A stretch of DNA of 64,000 bases from Sphingobacterium sp. SYP-B4668 (GTDB lineage: Bacteria; Bacteroidota; Bacteroidia; Sphingobacteriales; Sphingobacteriaceae): positions 3,224,001 through 3,288,000 of the forward strand of contig NZ_CP115483.1 in assembly GCF_027627455.1 (NCBI RefSeq). The letters run 5' to 3'. The notes below the pieces were generated by a model. That model was given only the letters and a program-made list of their open reading frames with translations, did no database searches and was not told the DNA's origin. A program made the position numbers and the translations under genes. Within the stretch, counting starts at the first letter, position 1; each line of letters opens with the position of its first letter. This document shows, piece after piece, positions 26,652-36,099 of the stretch.

Positions 26652-28277
26652 ATGATAGAAGCACTTTTTCCAAAGAAAGAATCTAACATACAACGTGTTA
26701 TTGATTATTTCTTGACAATAAGCCAAGTAAATCACACTTCGCTTCATCTCAAAGAAGCTATTGAGGGTCATGTGGAGAGTCCCTCGATGCTTTCGATTAA
26801 AGATATTTTGTTTGAGTATGGAATAGATGCTGTTGCTATACGCAAGAGTAACTATTCATATGAAGATTTTGAAACACCTTTTATTTGCTCTTTTCAACAA
26901 CAGGATTGGAGCAAGCCTGCTTTTACAGTTGTAATTGCAAATGAAGACGATAAAATAAGTTACCTAGATCCCATAGGTAATACTGTAAAAACCATTGCTC
27001 TAACTGATTTTGAGGCCATGGATAAAGAGATCATTCTGCTCCTAGATACCCAACAGAAAAAAGAGGAATTAAATTATAGACAAAATCAAAGTAAAGAGCG
27101 GAGTCAAAATATTATTGCCCAGATACCTATATATGCTTTTATACTTGTGCTGCTATCGAGTCTAGGGTTTATGCTTTTGAGGGCAGATAGCTTACATTGG
27201 ATCACTCCGTTTTTCTTGATTAGCTCTACTATAGGGCTGTTAATCTCATTATTACTCGTATGGCATGAGGTGGATGCGCACAATCCCTTTATCAAGGAAG
27301 TATGTGGTGGACATGGACGCAAAATGAATTGCGATGCTGTACTATCATCTAGTGGAGCAACATTTTTAGGCATAAGCTGGGCTGTATGGGGTTTTGCCTA
27401 TTTTGCTGCTTTCTTTTTAACCATAGTATTATTTTCGCTAGAGTTTTCATATAGCTCTCTCTGGTCCGTATTTTCTGTAGCAGCTATAATGTACCTTCCT
27501 TTTTCTTTGTACTATCAATATAGAGTAGTGAAACAATGGTGCCCATTGTGTCTATTGGTCTTGAGCGTGCTGTTGGTGAATGCTGCAGTTTCAATTTACA
27601 CCTTAAGCACTAGTGGTAGCATATTCTTTGATTGGCCCTCTGTACTACATATTGGTGTGATTGGTTTAATATTTCTACTGTTGACATACTACGCCATACC
27701 TATTTTGAAACAAGCGAGAGAAAGTAAAAGTTATGCTAAACGGTGGAAAAAGCTACGATACAATCGGGATATCTTCCAGGCGCTTCTCACTAAATCAGAA
27801 AAAATAACTGTTTCAACAGAAGGATTAGGTATTGTAATTGGAAATCCCAATGCTAGTACCGAAATCGTAAAAGTATGTAATCCATACTGCGGGCCTTGTG
27901 CAAAGGCTCATCCAGAATTAGAGCATATTATAAAAAACAATACTGATTTAAAGATACGTATCATCTTTACCGCTTCCGGAGAGAATGATGATATAAGAAC
28001 CGCCCCTGTGCAGCATCTATTGGCTATACAAGAAAAAGAAGGAGAAAGAATTGCACAGCAAGCGTTAGACGATTGGTATCTTTCAGAGCAAAAAGACTAT
28101 GAAGTATTCGCTAAAAAATATCCAATGAACGGGGAATTGAAACTACAAAAAAACAAAATAGATGCGATGTATGATTGGTGTAATGAAATGAAGATACGTG
28201 CTACACCGACTATATATATAAACGGCTATGAGCTACCTGACAGCTATAGGATTAGTGAATTAAAGAATTTTTTCTAG
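26652..28277 (+). CDS. VKOR-thioredoxin fusion with an inactive C39-like N-terminal domain
   Basis: The 541-residue protein has three parts. Residues 1-130 look like a C39 peptidase-like domain without the catalytic Cys and His but with a late SYLDPIGN segment. Residues about 155-350 are a membrane vitamin K epoxide reductase domain with five hydrophobic helices, the loop cysteines C218 and C227 (CGG...NCDAVLSS) and the active-site CPLC (C297, C300). Residues about 385-541 are a thioredoxin/DsbA-like domain with CGPC (C413, C416) and the cis-Pro motif ATPTIYING. Such fusions oxidise thiols in exported proteins and pass electrons to quinone. It starts the operon whose next gene encodes a Cys-rich peptide, so the most likely role is disulfide formation in that peptide. 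The C39-like part may bind leader peptides. Confidence 0.88.
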   Translation: MIEALFPKKESNIQRVIDYFLTISQVNHTSLHLKEAIEGHVESPSMLSIKDILFEYGIDAVAIRKSNYSYEDFETPFICSFQQQDWSKPAFTVVIANEDDKISYLDPIGNTVKTIALTDFEAMDKEIILLLDTQQKKEELNYRQNQSKERSQNIIAQIPIYAFILVLLSSLGFMLLRADSLHWITPFFLISSTIGLLISLLLVWHEVDAHNPFIKEVCGGHGRKMNCDAVLSSSGATFLGISWAVWGFAYFAAFFLTIVLFSLEFSYSSLWSVFSVAAIMYLPFSLYYQYRVVKQWCPLCLLVLSVLLVNAAVSIYTLSTSGSIFFDWPSVLHIGVIGLIFLLLTYYAIPILKQARESKSYAKRWKKLRYNRDIFQALLTKSEKITVSTEGLGIVIGNPNASTEIVKVCNPYCGPCAKAHPELEHIIKNNTDLKIRIIFTASGENDDIRTAPVQHLLAIQEKEGERIAQQALDDWYLSEQKDYEVFAKKYPMNGELKLQKNKIDAMYDWCNEMKIRATPTIYINGYELPDSYRISELKNFF

Positions 28278-28290
28278 ACGTAGAAAATAT

Positions 28291-28319
28291 GCCTGAGCCA
28301 GTTCGAAATGTACTCAGGC
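28291..28319 (+). terminator. Hairpin between the VKOR and peptide genes
   Basis: A 7-bp stem (GCCTGAG with CTCAGGC) encloses a 15-nt loop, 14 bp after the VKOR stop, with no T run after it. It may be a weak terminator, attenuator or RNA processing/stability hairpin that lets the downstream peptide gene be expressed at a different level. Confidence 0.45.
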
Positions 28320-28406
28320 AAAGAGGGCTCAACTTCTCTCTAACTTAACTAGCCAAGTAATCTGAGTGAGCAGATTGCAAATGTAAACAATTTATATTTT
28401 GTAAAG

Positions 28407-28712
28407 ATGAAAAAGATTTCATTAAAAAACCTGAATTTGAAAGAGGTAGAACAACTATCTCGCGAGCAATTGAAAAATGTATTGGGCGGTTGGACAGAAG
28501 GATCTAGTACAGATGAAGGAACGGATCTACCGGGAGATTGTACAAGTGATGCTGACTGTCCTTCAGACAAGAAATGTGACACAAAGCTAGGTAAATGTTA
28601 TAACAACAGTACTGGTTACGCTGTACCTTGCCCTACTTCTGATGGTAAATGTGTGACACGTGATGGCGAAGATGGCACATGTGATACTGTGTGGCCCTAT
28701 GGTTGCCGATAA
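28407..28712 (+). CDS. GG-leader secreted peptide precursor with eight-cysteine core
   Basis: The 101-residue precursor has a leader of the Bacteroidetes GG type (TIGR04149-like): MKKISLKNLNLKEVEQLSRE, then QLKNVLGG, ending at Gly27-Gly28, the cleavage site for C39 peptidases. The predicted core (29-101) is acidic and Gly/Ser/Asp-rich, with cysteines at 45, 51, 57, 64, 75, 82, 92 and 100. The pattern C-X5-C-X5-C-X6-C followed by C-X6-C-X9-C-X7-C is knottin- or EGF-like. No Ser/Thr-Cys lanthionine pattern stands out, and all eight cysteines could form four disulfides. It sits between the VKOR-thioredoxin gene and the TlpA-like gene, upstream of the exporter. Activity is unknown; bacteriocin, toxin or signal are all possible. 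Confidence 0.88.
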   Translation: MKKISLKNLNLKEVEQLSREQLKNVLGGWTEGSSTDEGTDLPGDCTSDADCPSDKKCDTKLGKCYNNSTGYAVPCPTSDGKCVTRDGEDGTCDTVWPYGCR

Positions 28713-28793
28713 GTAGAGTATTAACCTATGCCTATAGGGTGCTTTTGTACCTTGTAGGCTTGGTTTATGGATCCTTGATTAATGCTTATAACT

Positions 28794-30257
28794 ATGAGAT
28801 TTATTTTCCAATTAATTATCTTGATTATTCCCATTTTCTCATATGGTCAACTTGATCAATATGCCCAAAGTGGTCATACCTCACTTACCGTCAAATTTTC
28901 TGGAGATTTCCCTGAGGATAAACCAATTTCTACACCATTATTCTCAGGGCAATTTTTCTTCAATAAGCCAATTACATTTACCCAGATTAATGACTCAACT
29001 TTATTTCTATCGTTCTATACTTTCGGTCCAACTCAGTATTATTTTATATATAATAAGGAATATCAACGATCGATATTGTTGCCGAACCATTCTGATGTTA
29101 TAAATATACACTATAAGGATTCTACCCATTACCTATTGAATTATCAAGGAACTTTCGCTAAACTTTTTGCACACTCGAAGATAAGTGGTGAAATGCGAAT
29201 TAAAGCATTTTATGATGGTGGTTATTTTTCAAAATTTAATCCTGGGAAATACCAAACAGCTAATAATTTTAGAGACTCGGTTTTACAGAAATTTCAAGAT
29301 ATGATATCAGATGTTGCAAATGATACGGATTATGACCTTTTGAAAAAGCTTTTTAAGTACGATTCAGAAATCGATATTAAAAAATTCTACCTGTTTGACA
29401 ATTATACCCGTAATGCATACGAAGAAGTAAAAACTGGTTCAGACACCATTAAAATCCCCCTTAAAAGAGACGTTTCTTTTTATGACAAAATGAATATTAG
29501 CGACTTAACTAAAATAGAAAGGTTGATTTCACCTAGCTATCATTTGCTACAAGATGTTAGAAATGACACCTTATTAAACTTCCCAAATATTCTAAAAAGG
29601 GGCCCTCAGGTTTATTATGATAAGCTAAAGGCCATTTTTGAAAAGGAAAACAATGATGATCTTTTTTACCAAATCATGATTGCCGGTGCGTACATCGATC
29701 AACTACGCAGTGGTGTGAAATTATCTGAAGAACAGAAGTTTGATATTTTTAATTTTTTTGAAAACAAGCACATAAGCAATTATGTTCTTCAGCAAAACGA
29801 GCTTACAACAAACACAACATCGCAAAATCTAAACAAATACTATCTTTCTTTTGAGAAGGAAAAGGAAAATGTTTTGCCTGATATTCTGAACCGCTACAAA
29901 GGTAAAATCGTGATAATAGATTTTTGGGCAACGTGGTGCGGCCCTTGTAGAGAAGCATTTGATAAAGCAAAAAAAGTAAAAGAAAAATTTTTAGAAGAAG
30001 ATGACGTGGTATTCGTGTATATAACGGGAGAAAGCTCGGATCGTGACACTTGGCAAAACTATGTAAATTCTCTTGGGGGAGAGCACTATTATGTACATGA
30101 CCATCAGTTCTCATATATCACGAAACAACACAATATAAAATTCTTACCGAGCTATCTACTTTTTGATAAAAAGGGAGAATTAGTAGAAAAAAGTTTAGGA
30201 GAATATATGGGAAACGAGAAGTTAATAAAATGGATTGAAGAGGGATTAAAGAAATAA
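28794..30257 (+). CDS. Secreted TlpA-like thioredoxin protein
   Basis: I prefer the ATG at 28794 (MRFIFQLIILIIP), giving a signal peptide of about 18 residues ending SYG; an ATG at 28782 would add four residues. Residues about 20-360 are an unrecognised N-terminal region, partly helical, as in Bacteroidota TlpA-family redoxins. The C-terminal 115 residues are a thioredoxin fold with FWATWCGPCREAF (Cys 382 and Cys 385) and the cis-Pro of LPSYLLFDKKG. It is periplasmic. In this operon it probably reduces or reshuffles thiols of the Cys-rich peptide, or serves the VKOR protein. A truncated second copy of the gene is at 39198-39878. Confidence 0.88.
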   Translation: MRFIFQLIILIIPIFSYGQLDQYAQSGHTSLTVKFSGDFPEDKPISTPLFSGQFFFNKPITFTQINDSTLFLSFYTFGPTQYYFIYNKEYQRSILLPNHSDVINIHYKDSTHYLLNYQGTFAKLFAHSKISGEMRIKAFYDGGYFSKFNPGKYQTANNFRDSVLQKFQDMISDVANDTDYDLLKKLFKYDSEIDIKKFYLFDNYTRNAYEEVKTGSDTIKIPLKRDVSFYDKMNISDLTKIERLISPSYHLLQDVRNDTLLNFPNILKRGPQVYYDKLKAIFEKENNDDLFYQIMIAGAYIDQLRSGVKLSEEQKFDIFNFFENKHISNYVLQQNELTTNTTSQNLNKYYLSFEKEKENVLPDILNRYKGKIVIIDFWATWCGPCREAFDKAKKVKEKFLEEDDVVFVYITGESSDRDTWQNYVNSLGGEHYYVHDHQFSYITKQHNIKFLPSYLLFDKKGELVEKSLGEYMGNEKLIKWIEEGLKK

Positions 30258-30262
30258 TCAAC

Positions 30263-31747
30263 ATGTTATATATATCCGCACAACCAGATCAACTTTATTT
30301 CATATGGCAATTGGAAATTCAATTGCGCAACTTGTTTTCTTTAGGGATTCTGAAGGAAAATATCCAAGTGATAGTCGGTTATCATAAAGAAAACGGAATA
30401 AATCCTTTATTTCAGAAATTTATAGATGACAATAAGCATTTAGCACAGTTTTATACTTATCCTGATTTACGAAAAAACAGTAGGTATACTTCTTCGATAC
30501 GACCAAACATCTTAAAGCAGCATTTTAAGAAATTCCCTCTATTGTCTACAAGAACCGTTATGTATCACGATTCTGATATTTTATTTTCACGTATTCCAAA
30601 GATAGACAATGTCGAAAAAAACGATATCTGTTATGTATCAGACACTCGAAGTTATTTGGATATGCGGTACATAAGGCGCACCGCATCAGAAGAATTATTG
30701 GACGAGATGCTTAAGATCGTAGGCATTAGCAAAGCAAAAGTTGTTCAAGAAGATGAACAAACCGGTGGTGCGCAATATGTCCTTAAAGGAATTACGGCCC
30801 CTTTTTGGGAAAAAGTTGAACGAGATTCTGAAAATCTATACGTAGCAATGACAGCGTATAACCTAAAGATTTGGGAGAACACCTACCCATGGAACAAGGA
30901 ATATCGAAGTCAAAAAAGAGGGATTCAAGCATGGTGCGCGGATATGTGGGCAGTTCTTTGGAACCTCTGGCTATGTGGCAAAAAAGTAGAAATTCACAAC
31001 GAATTAATATTCTCGTGGCCCATCAGCCCTATTGAACATTGGGACGTATTTTCTATTCAGCATTATTCTGGAAATATTGAAAACAAAATGAAGGATTTCA
31101 AAAAAAATGAGTACATCAATTATTTCCCGTGGTATGACGAACAATTAAATAGTATTCCTGATTCTACTTGTAGCTTTAAGATTGTAGAAATAATCAAAAA
31201 CCGAAGACAGGAATTGGATGGAATGCGTAAAAAGTATTCAAAAATGGAGGTATTGTTGTATTGTGATGAGCAAGAGCAAATAACCAATACCGGGTCGAAG
31301 TCTTTTATACAAAAGAATTTTGATATTGATGTTGGATATTGTCTACATCCAACAGACAATGAGACCAATAGTGATGGAATGTTGTTTAACCATGACCGTA
31401 TGCTGTTTATACCGGCAGATATAGTTTTATCCAATGATACTTTGGAAAATATTTTCGATACGATCCAATTGAGTGATGCGGACTGGGTTTATCCATTGAC
31501 TGATTTACATAAGGTCGATGCCTTATTCACAGAAACATTTTCGAAGGTTTTGGATATTTCGCTACTGGAAATGAATGTAGGGAAGATGAATACTACCAAC
31601 ACAGACAAATTGATATTCACGCTACGTCCGTCTGGAAATTACGACCAAGACTTGGAAAGATATAGTGATATCATTCGATACAGGAACTTCGATAATCATC
31701 AAGTTCTAGATATAAATAGTCTCATTTTTTCATTAACATATATATAA
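30263..31747 (+). CDS. Glycosyltransferase-like protein (494 aa) of the peptide cluster
   Basis: No signal peptide or membrane segment is visible, so it is cytoplasmic. The N-terminal 230 residues look like a GT-A fold glycosyltransferase: a Rossmann-like start (QLYFIWQLEIQLRNL), a VMYHDSDILFSR block that provides a DXD motif (Asp 103, Asp 105), and a GGAQYVLKGI segment. The C-terminal 190 residues are less clear. It starts 5 bp after the TlpA-like gene and precedes the LanC-like gene by 6 bp, so translation is probably coupled. A role in glycosylating the precursor peptide is plausible from the motif and context but not shown. The family call is by motif only. Confidence 0.6.
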   Translation: MLYISAQPDQLYFIWQLEIQLRNLFSLGILKENIQVIVGYHKENGINPLFQKFIDDNKHLAQFYTYPDLRKNSRYTSSIRPNILKQHFKKFPLLSTRTVMYHDSDILFSRIPKIDNVEKNDICYVSDTRSYLDMRYIRRTASEELLDEMLKIVGISKAKVVQEDEQTGGAQYVLKGITAPFWEKVERDSENLYVAMTAYNLKIWENTYPWNKEYRSQKRGIQAWCADMWAVLWNLWLCGKKVEIHNELIFSWPISPIEHWDVFSIQHYSGNIENKMKDFKKNEYINYFPWYDEQLNSIPDSTCSFKIVEIIKNRRQELDGMRKKYSKMEVLLYCDEQEQITNTGSKSFIQKNFDIDVGYCLHPTDNETNSDGMLFNHDRMLFIPADIVLSNDTLENIFDTIQLSDADWVYPLTDLHKVDALFTETFSKVLDISLLEMNVGKMNTTNTDKLIFTLRPSGNYDQDLERYSDIIRYRNFDNHQVLDINSLIFSLTYI

Positions 31748-31753
31748 TCCTGT

Positions 31754-32545
31754 ATGTTGACCGTTTATGACATCTTGAAAATAAATCTGATCAAATCAGA
31801 AAATGAGAAAAGCACTTCACTACTAGATGATTGGGCAGACCAAGTTGTCGCGTCCGGAAATCACGAATTTGATAGAGGCTTGTTGGGGTTAGGGTGGTTG
31901 ATTAATTTTTTAATCCATGAACAGATTATCGAAGGCGACGCGGACGAAATTTTGGAAGATATGGACGATACTATCTATAAATTGACAATTAAGGAGGTAT
32001 TAAATAGCGAGGTAAATGTCCATAATATGTTGGAATTCGTTACCTACTATCAGCAACGCCTAATTTATACGTCTTCTGCACATTTCTACAGACGATTTAC
32101 ACATCATGAGTGCATGAAGTTATTGGTAGACAAGTTAAACGCCTACTTGATAAAAGCGGATTTATCTAACCAGTGCCTATCTGAAATTACAGATATCATG
32201 CAAAAATACAGCTTCTTACTAAAAACATGTTTAAATGAAAAACTGCTTGAAGCAGTATTTTATAAAGTTTTTGAAGAGTTGATAACATATTATGAAAATG
32301 ACTTGAATGAGATAGATCAATCAAATGTACTGAAACTAGGCATAGCAGCTAAACAATACGGAAATCCATTTTGGGAAAAATGTTTGTCGGACATTCTGGC
32401 TCGTCATGAAGGATTTCACACAAACGACACTTTTCTAAAAAGGCTTTATAACGATTTTCCTCATATTGATTCTGATTATTTAAAACTGGAATTGGGAGAA
32501 AAGGAGTTATTCTACCTTATAACGAATGTCGTAAGAAAATGTTGA
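31754..32545 (+). CDS. LanC-like N-terminal-half protein (263 aa)
   Basis: The helical protein shows the first signature of lanthionine synthetase C-like proteins: RGLLGLGWLINFLIHEQII (about residues 41-59, compare GLAGIGWLL) followed by EGDADEILEDMDDTIY. It is only about 263 residues, where full LanC proteins have about 400. The zinc-ligand His/Cys region (CHG...) is absent, and the C-terminus only has Cys near VVRKC. It may be a substrate-binding or chaperone relative without cyclase activity, or only superficially similar. It is tightly packed between the glycosyltransferase-like and exporter genes. Confidence 0.55.
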   Translation: MLTVYDILKINLIKSENEKSTSLLDDWADQVVASGNHEFDRGLLGLGWLINFLIHEQIIEGDADEILEDMDDTIYKLTIKEVLNSEVNVHNMLEFVTYYQQRLIYTSSAHFYRRFTHHECMKLLVDKLNAYLIKADLSNQCLSEITDIMQKYSFLLKTCLNEKLLEAVFYKVFEELITYYENDLNEIDQSNVLKLGIAAKQYGNPFWEKCLSDILARHEGFHTNDTFLKRLYNDFPHIDSDYLKLELGEKELFYLITNVVRKC

Positions 32546-32618
32546 TCAAGGTGGGATGGGTTTACTTTTTCGTAAGTGATTTAAACTATGCTAATTGAAC
32601 CAGATTTTTAAAAAGTTT

Positions 32619-34805
32619 ATGCTACAACGTTTTCCTCATTATATGCAAATGGATCAAATGGATTGCGGTGCCACCTGTCTACGCGTAGTATTCAAGTACT
32701 ATGGACAGTTGGTCTCTATTCATAAGATTCGAAAATTCACGCAAACGACCAAAAACGGTGTCAACCTACTTGGAATCTCAGAAGCTGCAGAGAAATTGGG
32801 TTTCCGGACGTATGGGGTGCGTTTAAGTCTAGAGCAGCTACAAGAAGTGGAATTACCTTGCATCTTACATTGGAATCAAAACCACTTTGTAGTATTGTAT
32901 AAGGTAAAAAAGGGGAAGTATTACGTTTCAGATCCAGCATTAGGATTGGTTAGCTATGAGGAAAAGGAATTTACAAAAAATTGGTATTCGACCAAAGAGC
33001 TTTATGCAGGATTATCATTGGTCCTAAGTCCAGGGCCTGATTTTTATCAATTGGATGATGACGAACCCAAATTATCCTTGCAATGGCGTAAAATATTCAC
33101 TTATTTCTATAAGTACAAGCGTCTATTCGGTCAGTTAATATTGGGAATGGTCCTGGGGACGATTTTGCAATTGATTACTCCCTTTTTGACGCAATCCGTA
33201 GTAGACATTGGGATCAATACCAAGAATATCTCGTTCATCAATATGATATTGATAGCTCAATTGATGTTGTTTATCGGTAGTACATCGGTTTCCTTTATTA
33301 GGTCCTGGATCATGCTCCACATCAGTACTAGGATTAATATTTCGATTTTGACGGACTTGTTGATCAAGGTGATGAAGCTGCCCATGAGTTTTTTTGACTT
33401 GAAAACTCATGGGGACTTGATGCAGCGGATGTCTGATCAGCAGCGTATAGAGTCGTTCTTGACAGGTAGTACCTTGAATACGCTGTTTTCATTGGTCAAT
33501 ATGTTGATTTTCGGGACGCTACTGATTGTCTACAATAAAACCATTTTCATAGTATTCCTGATAGCTACAGTTTTGTATACGATATGGATCTTGATCTTTA
33601 TGAAGTATAGAAGAGAGTTGGACGAAAAGCGTTTTAAAATCTCTTCCGAGAACCAGACGTATATGGTAGAGATGATACAAAGTGTAAAGGATATCAAACT
33701 TAACAATGCACAAAAACAAAAACGATGGGGTTGGGAAGCTTTACAAGCTAAATTATTCAAATTTAGGGTTGATAGTCTAGCTTTGTCACAGTACCAATCG
33801 ATCGGCTCGATGGCAATAAGTCAAGCTCAAGGGATCTTAATAACCTATATCTCCGCAAAGGCGGTTATCGATGGCGAAATTACTTTTGGAGGGATGATGG
33901 CGATACAATATATTGTTGGTATGGTTTCCAACCCGGTCATGCAATTATTAGGTTTTCTCCAATCTTATCAAGATGCTAAAATTAGTCTAGAACGTCTGAA
34001 TGAAATATACGAAGCGGAGGAAGAAGAAAATTTACACAACGATTATTTGAACCAATTACCAGAAAGTAAAACGATTGAAGTCCGTAATATCACTTTTCGC
34101 TATTTTGGAGCTGGGAATGAACCGATATTTAACAAGTTGAATCTTACTTTTCCGGAAGGAAAAACTACCGCTATCGTTGGAACAAGTGGAAGTGGCAAAA
34201 CGACCATATTAAAACTCCTTCTCCGATTCTATGAAACCGAAGGCGGAGAAATTTTGGTAGGTGGCAAAAACATCAATCAGCTTTCCTTTTCAGTTTGGCG
34301 AGATAGCTGCGGCTCTGTGTTACAAGATAATTATATATATGCAGACACCATTGAACGAAATATAGCTATTAATGACGAAAACCCAGATGAAACTCTATTG
34401 AAAAGGGCTATCGAAATAGCAAACCTCGATGATTTTATCGCTGAACAACCATTTGGGCTAGCGACAAAGATTGGAACAGCAGGAAAAGGAATAAGCCAAG
34501 GACAAAGACAGCGATTGATGATCGCCAGAGCTGTCTATAAAGAACCATCTTTTATCTTCTTGGATGAAGCAACCAATTCGTTAGATGCTAATAATGAGAA
34601 AACTATTGTAGAGAATCTGAACAAATTTTTTAGAGACAGAACGGTGGTAGTGGTGGCTCACCGATTAAGTACGGTAAAAAATGCAGATAATATTATCGTT
34701 CTTGAAAAAGGAGAAGTAATAGAGCAGGGATCACACAAGGAGTTAACAGAAAAAAAAGGAAATTACTACGAATTAGTAAAAAATCAATTGGAGTTAGGAA
34801 ATTAA
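32619..34805 (+). CDS. Peptidase C39-containing ABC exporter (PCAT)
   Basis: I use the ATG at 32619 (MLQRFPHYMQMDQMDCGATC); a TTG at 32595 would add eight residues. The 728-residue protein has an N-terminal C39 peptidase with catalytic Cys 16 in QMDCGATC, His 89 in WNQNHFVVL and Asp 105 in SDPALG. Six hydrophobic segments follow (about 170-440), and the ATPase has Walker A GTSGSGKTT, signature ISQGQRQR and Walker B FIFLDEAT. It cleaves GG leaders and exports the peptide across the inner membrane. The substrate is predicted to be the precursor at 28407. It pairs with the HlyD-type adaptor directly downstream. Confidence 0.95.
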   Translation: MLQRFPHYMQMDQMDCGATCLRVVFKYYGQLVSIHKIRKFTQTTKNGVNLLGISEAAEKLGFRTYGVRLSLEQLQEVELPCILHWNQNHFVVLYKVKKGKYYVSDPALGLVSYEEKEFTKNWYSTKELYAGLSLVLSPGPDFYQLDDDEPKLSLQWRKIFTYFYKYKRLFGQLILGMVLGTILQLITPFLTQSVVDIGINTKNISFINMILIAQLMLFIGSTSVSFIRSWIMLHISTRINISILTDLLIKVMKLPMSFFDLKTHGDLMQRMSDQQRIESFLTGSTLNTLFSLVNMLIFGTLLIVYNKTIFIVFLIATVLYTIWILIFMKYRRELDEKRFKISSENQTYMVEMIQSVKDIKLNNAQKQKRWGWEALQAKLFKFRVDSLALSQYQSIGSMAISQAQGILITYISAKAVIDGEITFGGMMAIQYIVGMVSNPVMQLLGFLQSYQDAKISLERLNEIYEAEEEENLHNDYLNQLPESKTIEVRNITFRYFGAGNEPIFNKLNLTFPEGKTTAIVGTSGSGKTTILKLLLRFYETEGGEILVGGKNINQLSFSVWRDSCGSVLQDNYIYADTIERNIAINDENPDETLLKRAIEIANLDDFIAEQPFGLATKIGTAGKGISQGQRQRLMIARAVYKEPSFIFLDEATNSLDANNEKTIVENLNKFFRDRTVVVVAHRLSTVKNADNIIVLEKGEVIEQGSHKELTEKKGNYYELVKNQLELGN

Positions 34806-34809
34806 CAGA

Positions 34810-36090
34810 ATGGCAAAGCAACGATTTATAGAAGAAGAGTCGATCCACTCGGAAGATTTGCAAGAGATTATTGCAAAACCACCTTCGTGGTTACTTAGGC
34901 GCGGAATTTCATTTATTTTGTTAACGATTGTTCTTATCTTAGGGTTGTCTGTATTTATCCGTTACCCTGAAATAGTTACTACCTCCCTGAAGTTTAACAC
35001 AGCAAATGCACCGAAGGTATTGGTGAGTAAAGTGAGTGGTAATTTGACAAAGCTTTTAGTAAAAGATGGGGCTTTGGTAGGTAAATCAACGGATATTGCC
35101 TATTTGGAAAGTATAGCCGATCACGAGCAGGTAATCCATATACTGGACCAGCTCAAACTTATCCGTAATGGGGATAGTATTGCTGTTTCATTGGACCAAT
35201 TGGTTGAACCTAAAGAGTTAGAACTTGGAGAGCTACAAAGTAGCTACCAGAATTTCTATCTGGCCTACTTGAATTATAAGGCAGTTGCTAAAGAAGGTAT
35301 TTTCAAAAGACGCAAAAGCTATGTACAACAAGAAATGTCAAATGTGAATGCGCAAAATGAACAACTCAAAGAATCATATCGATTACAAAAGGAAGAACTA
35401 GCCCTAGCCGAAGAAGAGTACCAGCGCTATAAACAATTAGCGGATAAAAGGATAATTAGTCCCTTGGAATTGCAACAGAGGGAAGCAATCCTATTATCTA
35501 AACGCCAGGCTATTCCTCAAATGGAAAATATACTCATCAATAACAGAGGCAATTTATTGTCCAAGAACAAGGAGTTAATAGAGCTGGATAATCAAATGTT
35601 TGAGGAAGAGAAGATGTTCGCACAAGCTTTGAATAGCTTTATTAGTGAGGCTGAAAACTGGAAGAAGCAATATGTGATCACCTCATTGACTTCCGGGAAG
35701 TTGATCTATACCAGTTTTTATCAAGAGAATCAACTGGTAAAGTCCGGGGAAGAATTGTTCTATATTTATACCAGCCAAGAAGATTATTATGGTGAATTAA
35801 ATATTCCTCAAGCGATGTCTTCCAAAGTAAAAGAGAAGCAAAAAGTACTACTTAGAGTAAATGGATACCCCCATCAAGAATATGGATATGTGCGGGGTGA
35901 GATTGATTACTTATCCGATATCCCTATTCGCGATAGTTTATTTTTCGCTAAAGTAGCATTACATCGCACACCTCAGGACAGCAGTATAAAACTAAAGCCT
36001 GGTCTTATGGCAGAAGCTGATATTATTACGGAAGATCAATCGGTTTTTAGACGCATGTGGAATAATTTGACTAAATCATTGAAGATTTAA
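34810..36090 (+). CDS. HlyD family secretion adaptor (membrane fusion protein)
   Basis: This 426-residue protein has one N-terminal membrane anchor (about residues 30-52, ISFILLTIVLILGLSVFI). A lipoyl half follows, then a long coiled-coil hairpin (about 160-290, rich in KEELALAEEEYQRYKQL) and a barrel/C-terminal region (SGKLIYTSFYQENQLVKSGEELFYI). It connects the ABC exporter with an outer-membrane channel, presumably a TolC-type protein encoded elsewhere, since none is in this operon. It starts 4 bp after the exporter stop. Confidence 0.9.
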   Translation: MAKQRFIEEESIHSEDLQEIIAKPPSWLLRRGISFILLTIVLILGLSVFIRYPEIVTTSLKFNTANAPKVLVSKVSGNLTKLLVKDGALVGKSTDIAYLESIADHEQVIHILDQLKLIRNGDSIAVSLDQLVEPKELELGELQSSYQNFYLAYLNYKAVAKEGIFKRRKSYVQQEMSNVNAQNEQLKESYRLQKEELALAEEEYQRYKQLADKRIISPLELQQREAILLSKRQAIPQMENILINNRGNLLSKNKELIELDNQMFEEEKMFAQALNSFISEAENWKKQYVITSLTSGKLIYTSFYQENQLVKSGEELFYIYTSQEDYYGELNIPQAMSSKVKEKQKVLLRVNGYPHQEYGYVRGEIDYLSDIPIRDSLFFAKVALHRTPQDSSIKLKPGLMAEADIITEDQSVFRRMWNNLTKSLKI

Positions 36091-36099
36091 CCTATAAAT

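Noticed and set aside
28378..28406. Possible Bacteroidetes promoter (TTG ... TATATTTTG) directly upstream of the peptide precursor
   Set aside because: The spacing is too short and the start would fall on the ATG itself, so I do not list it as a promoter.
31754..32545. Reading this gene as a full lanthionine cyclase
   Set aside because: It is too short and lacks the zinc-binding Cys/His region, so only a LanC-like relation is claimed.
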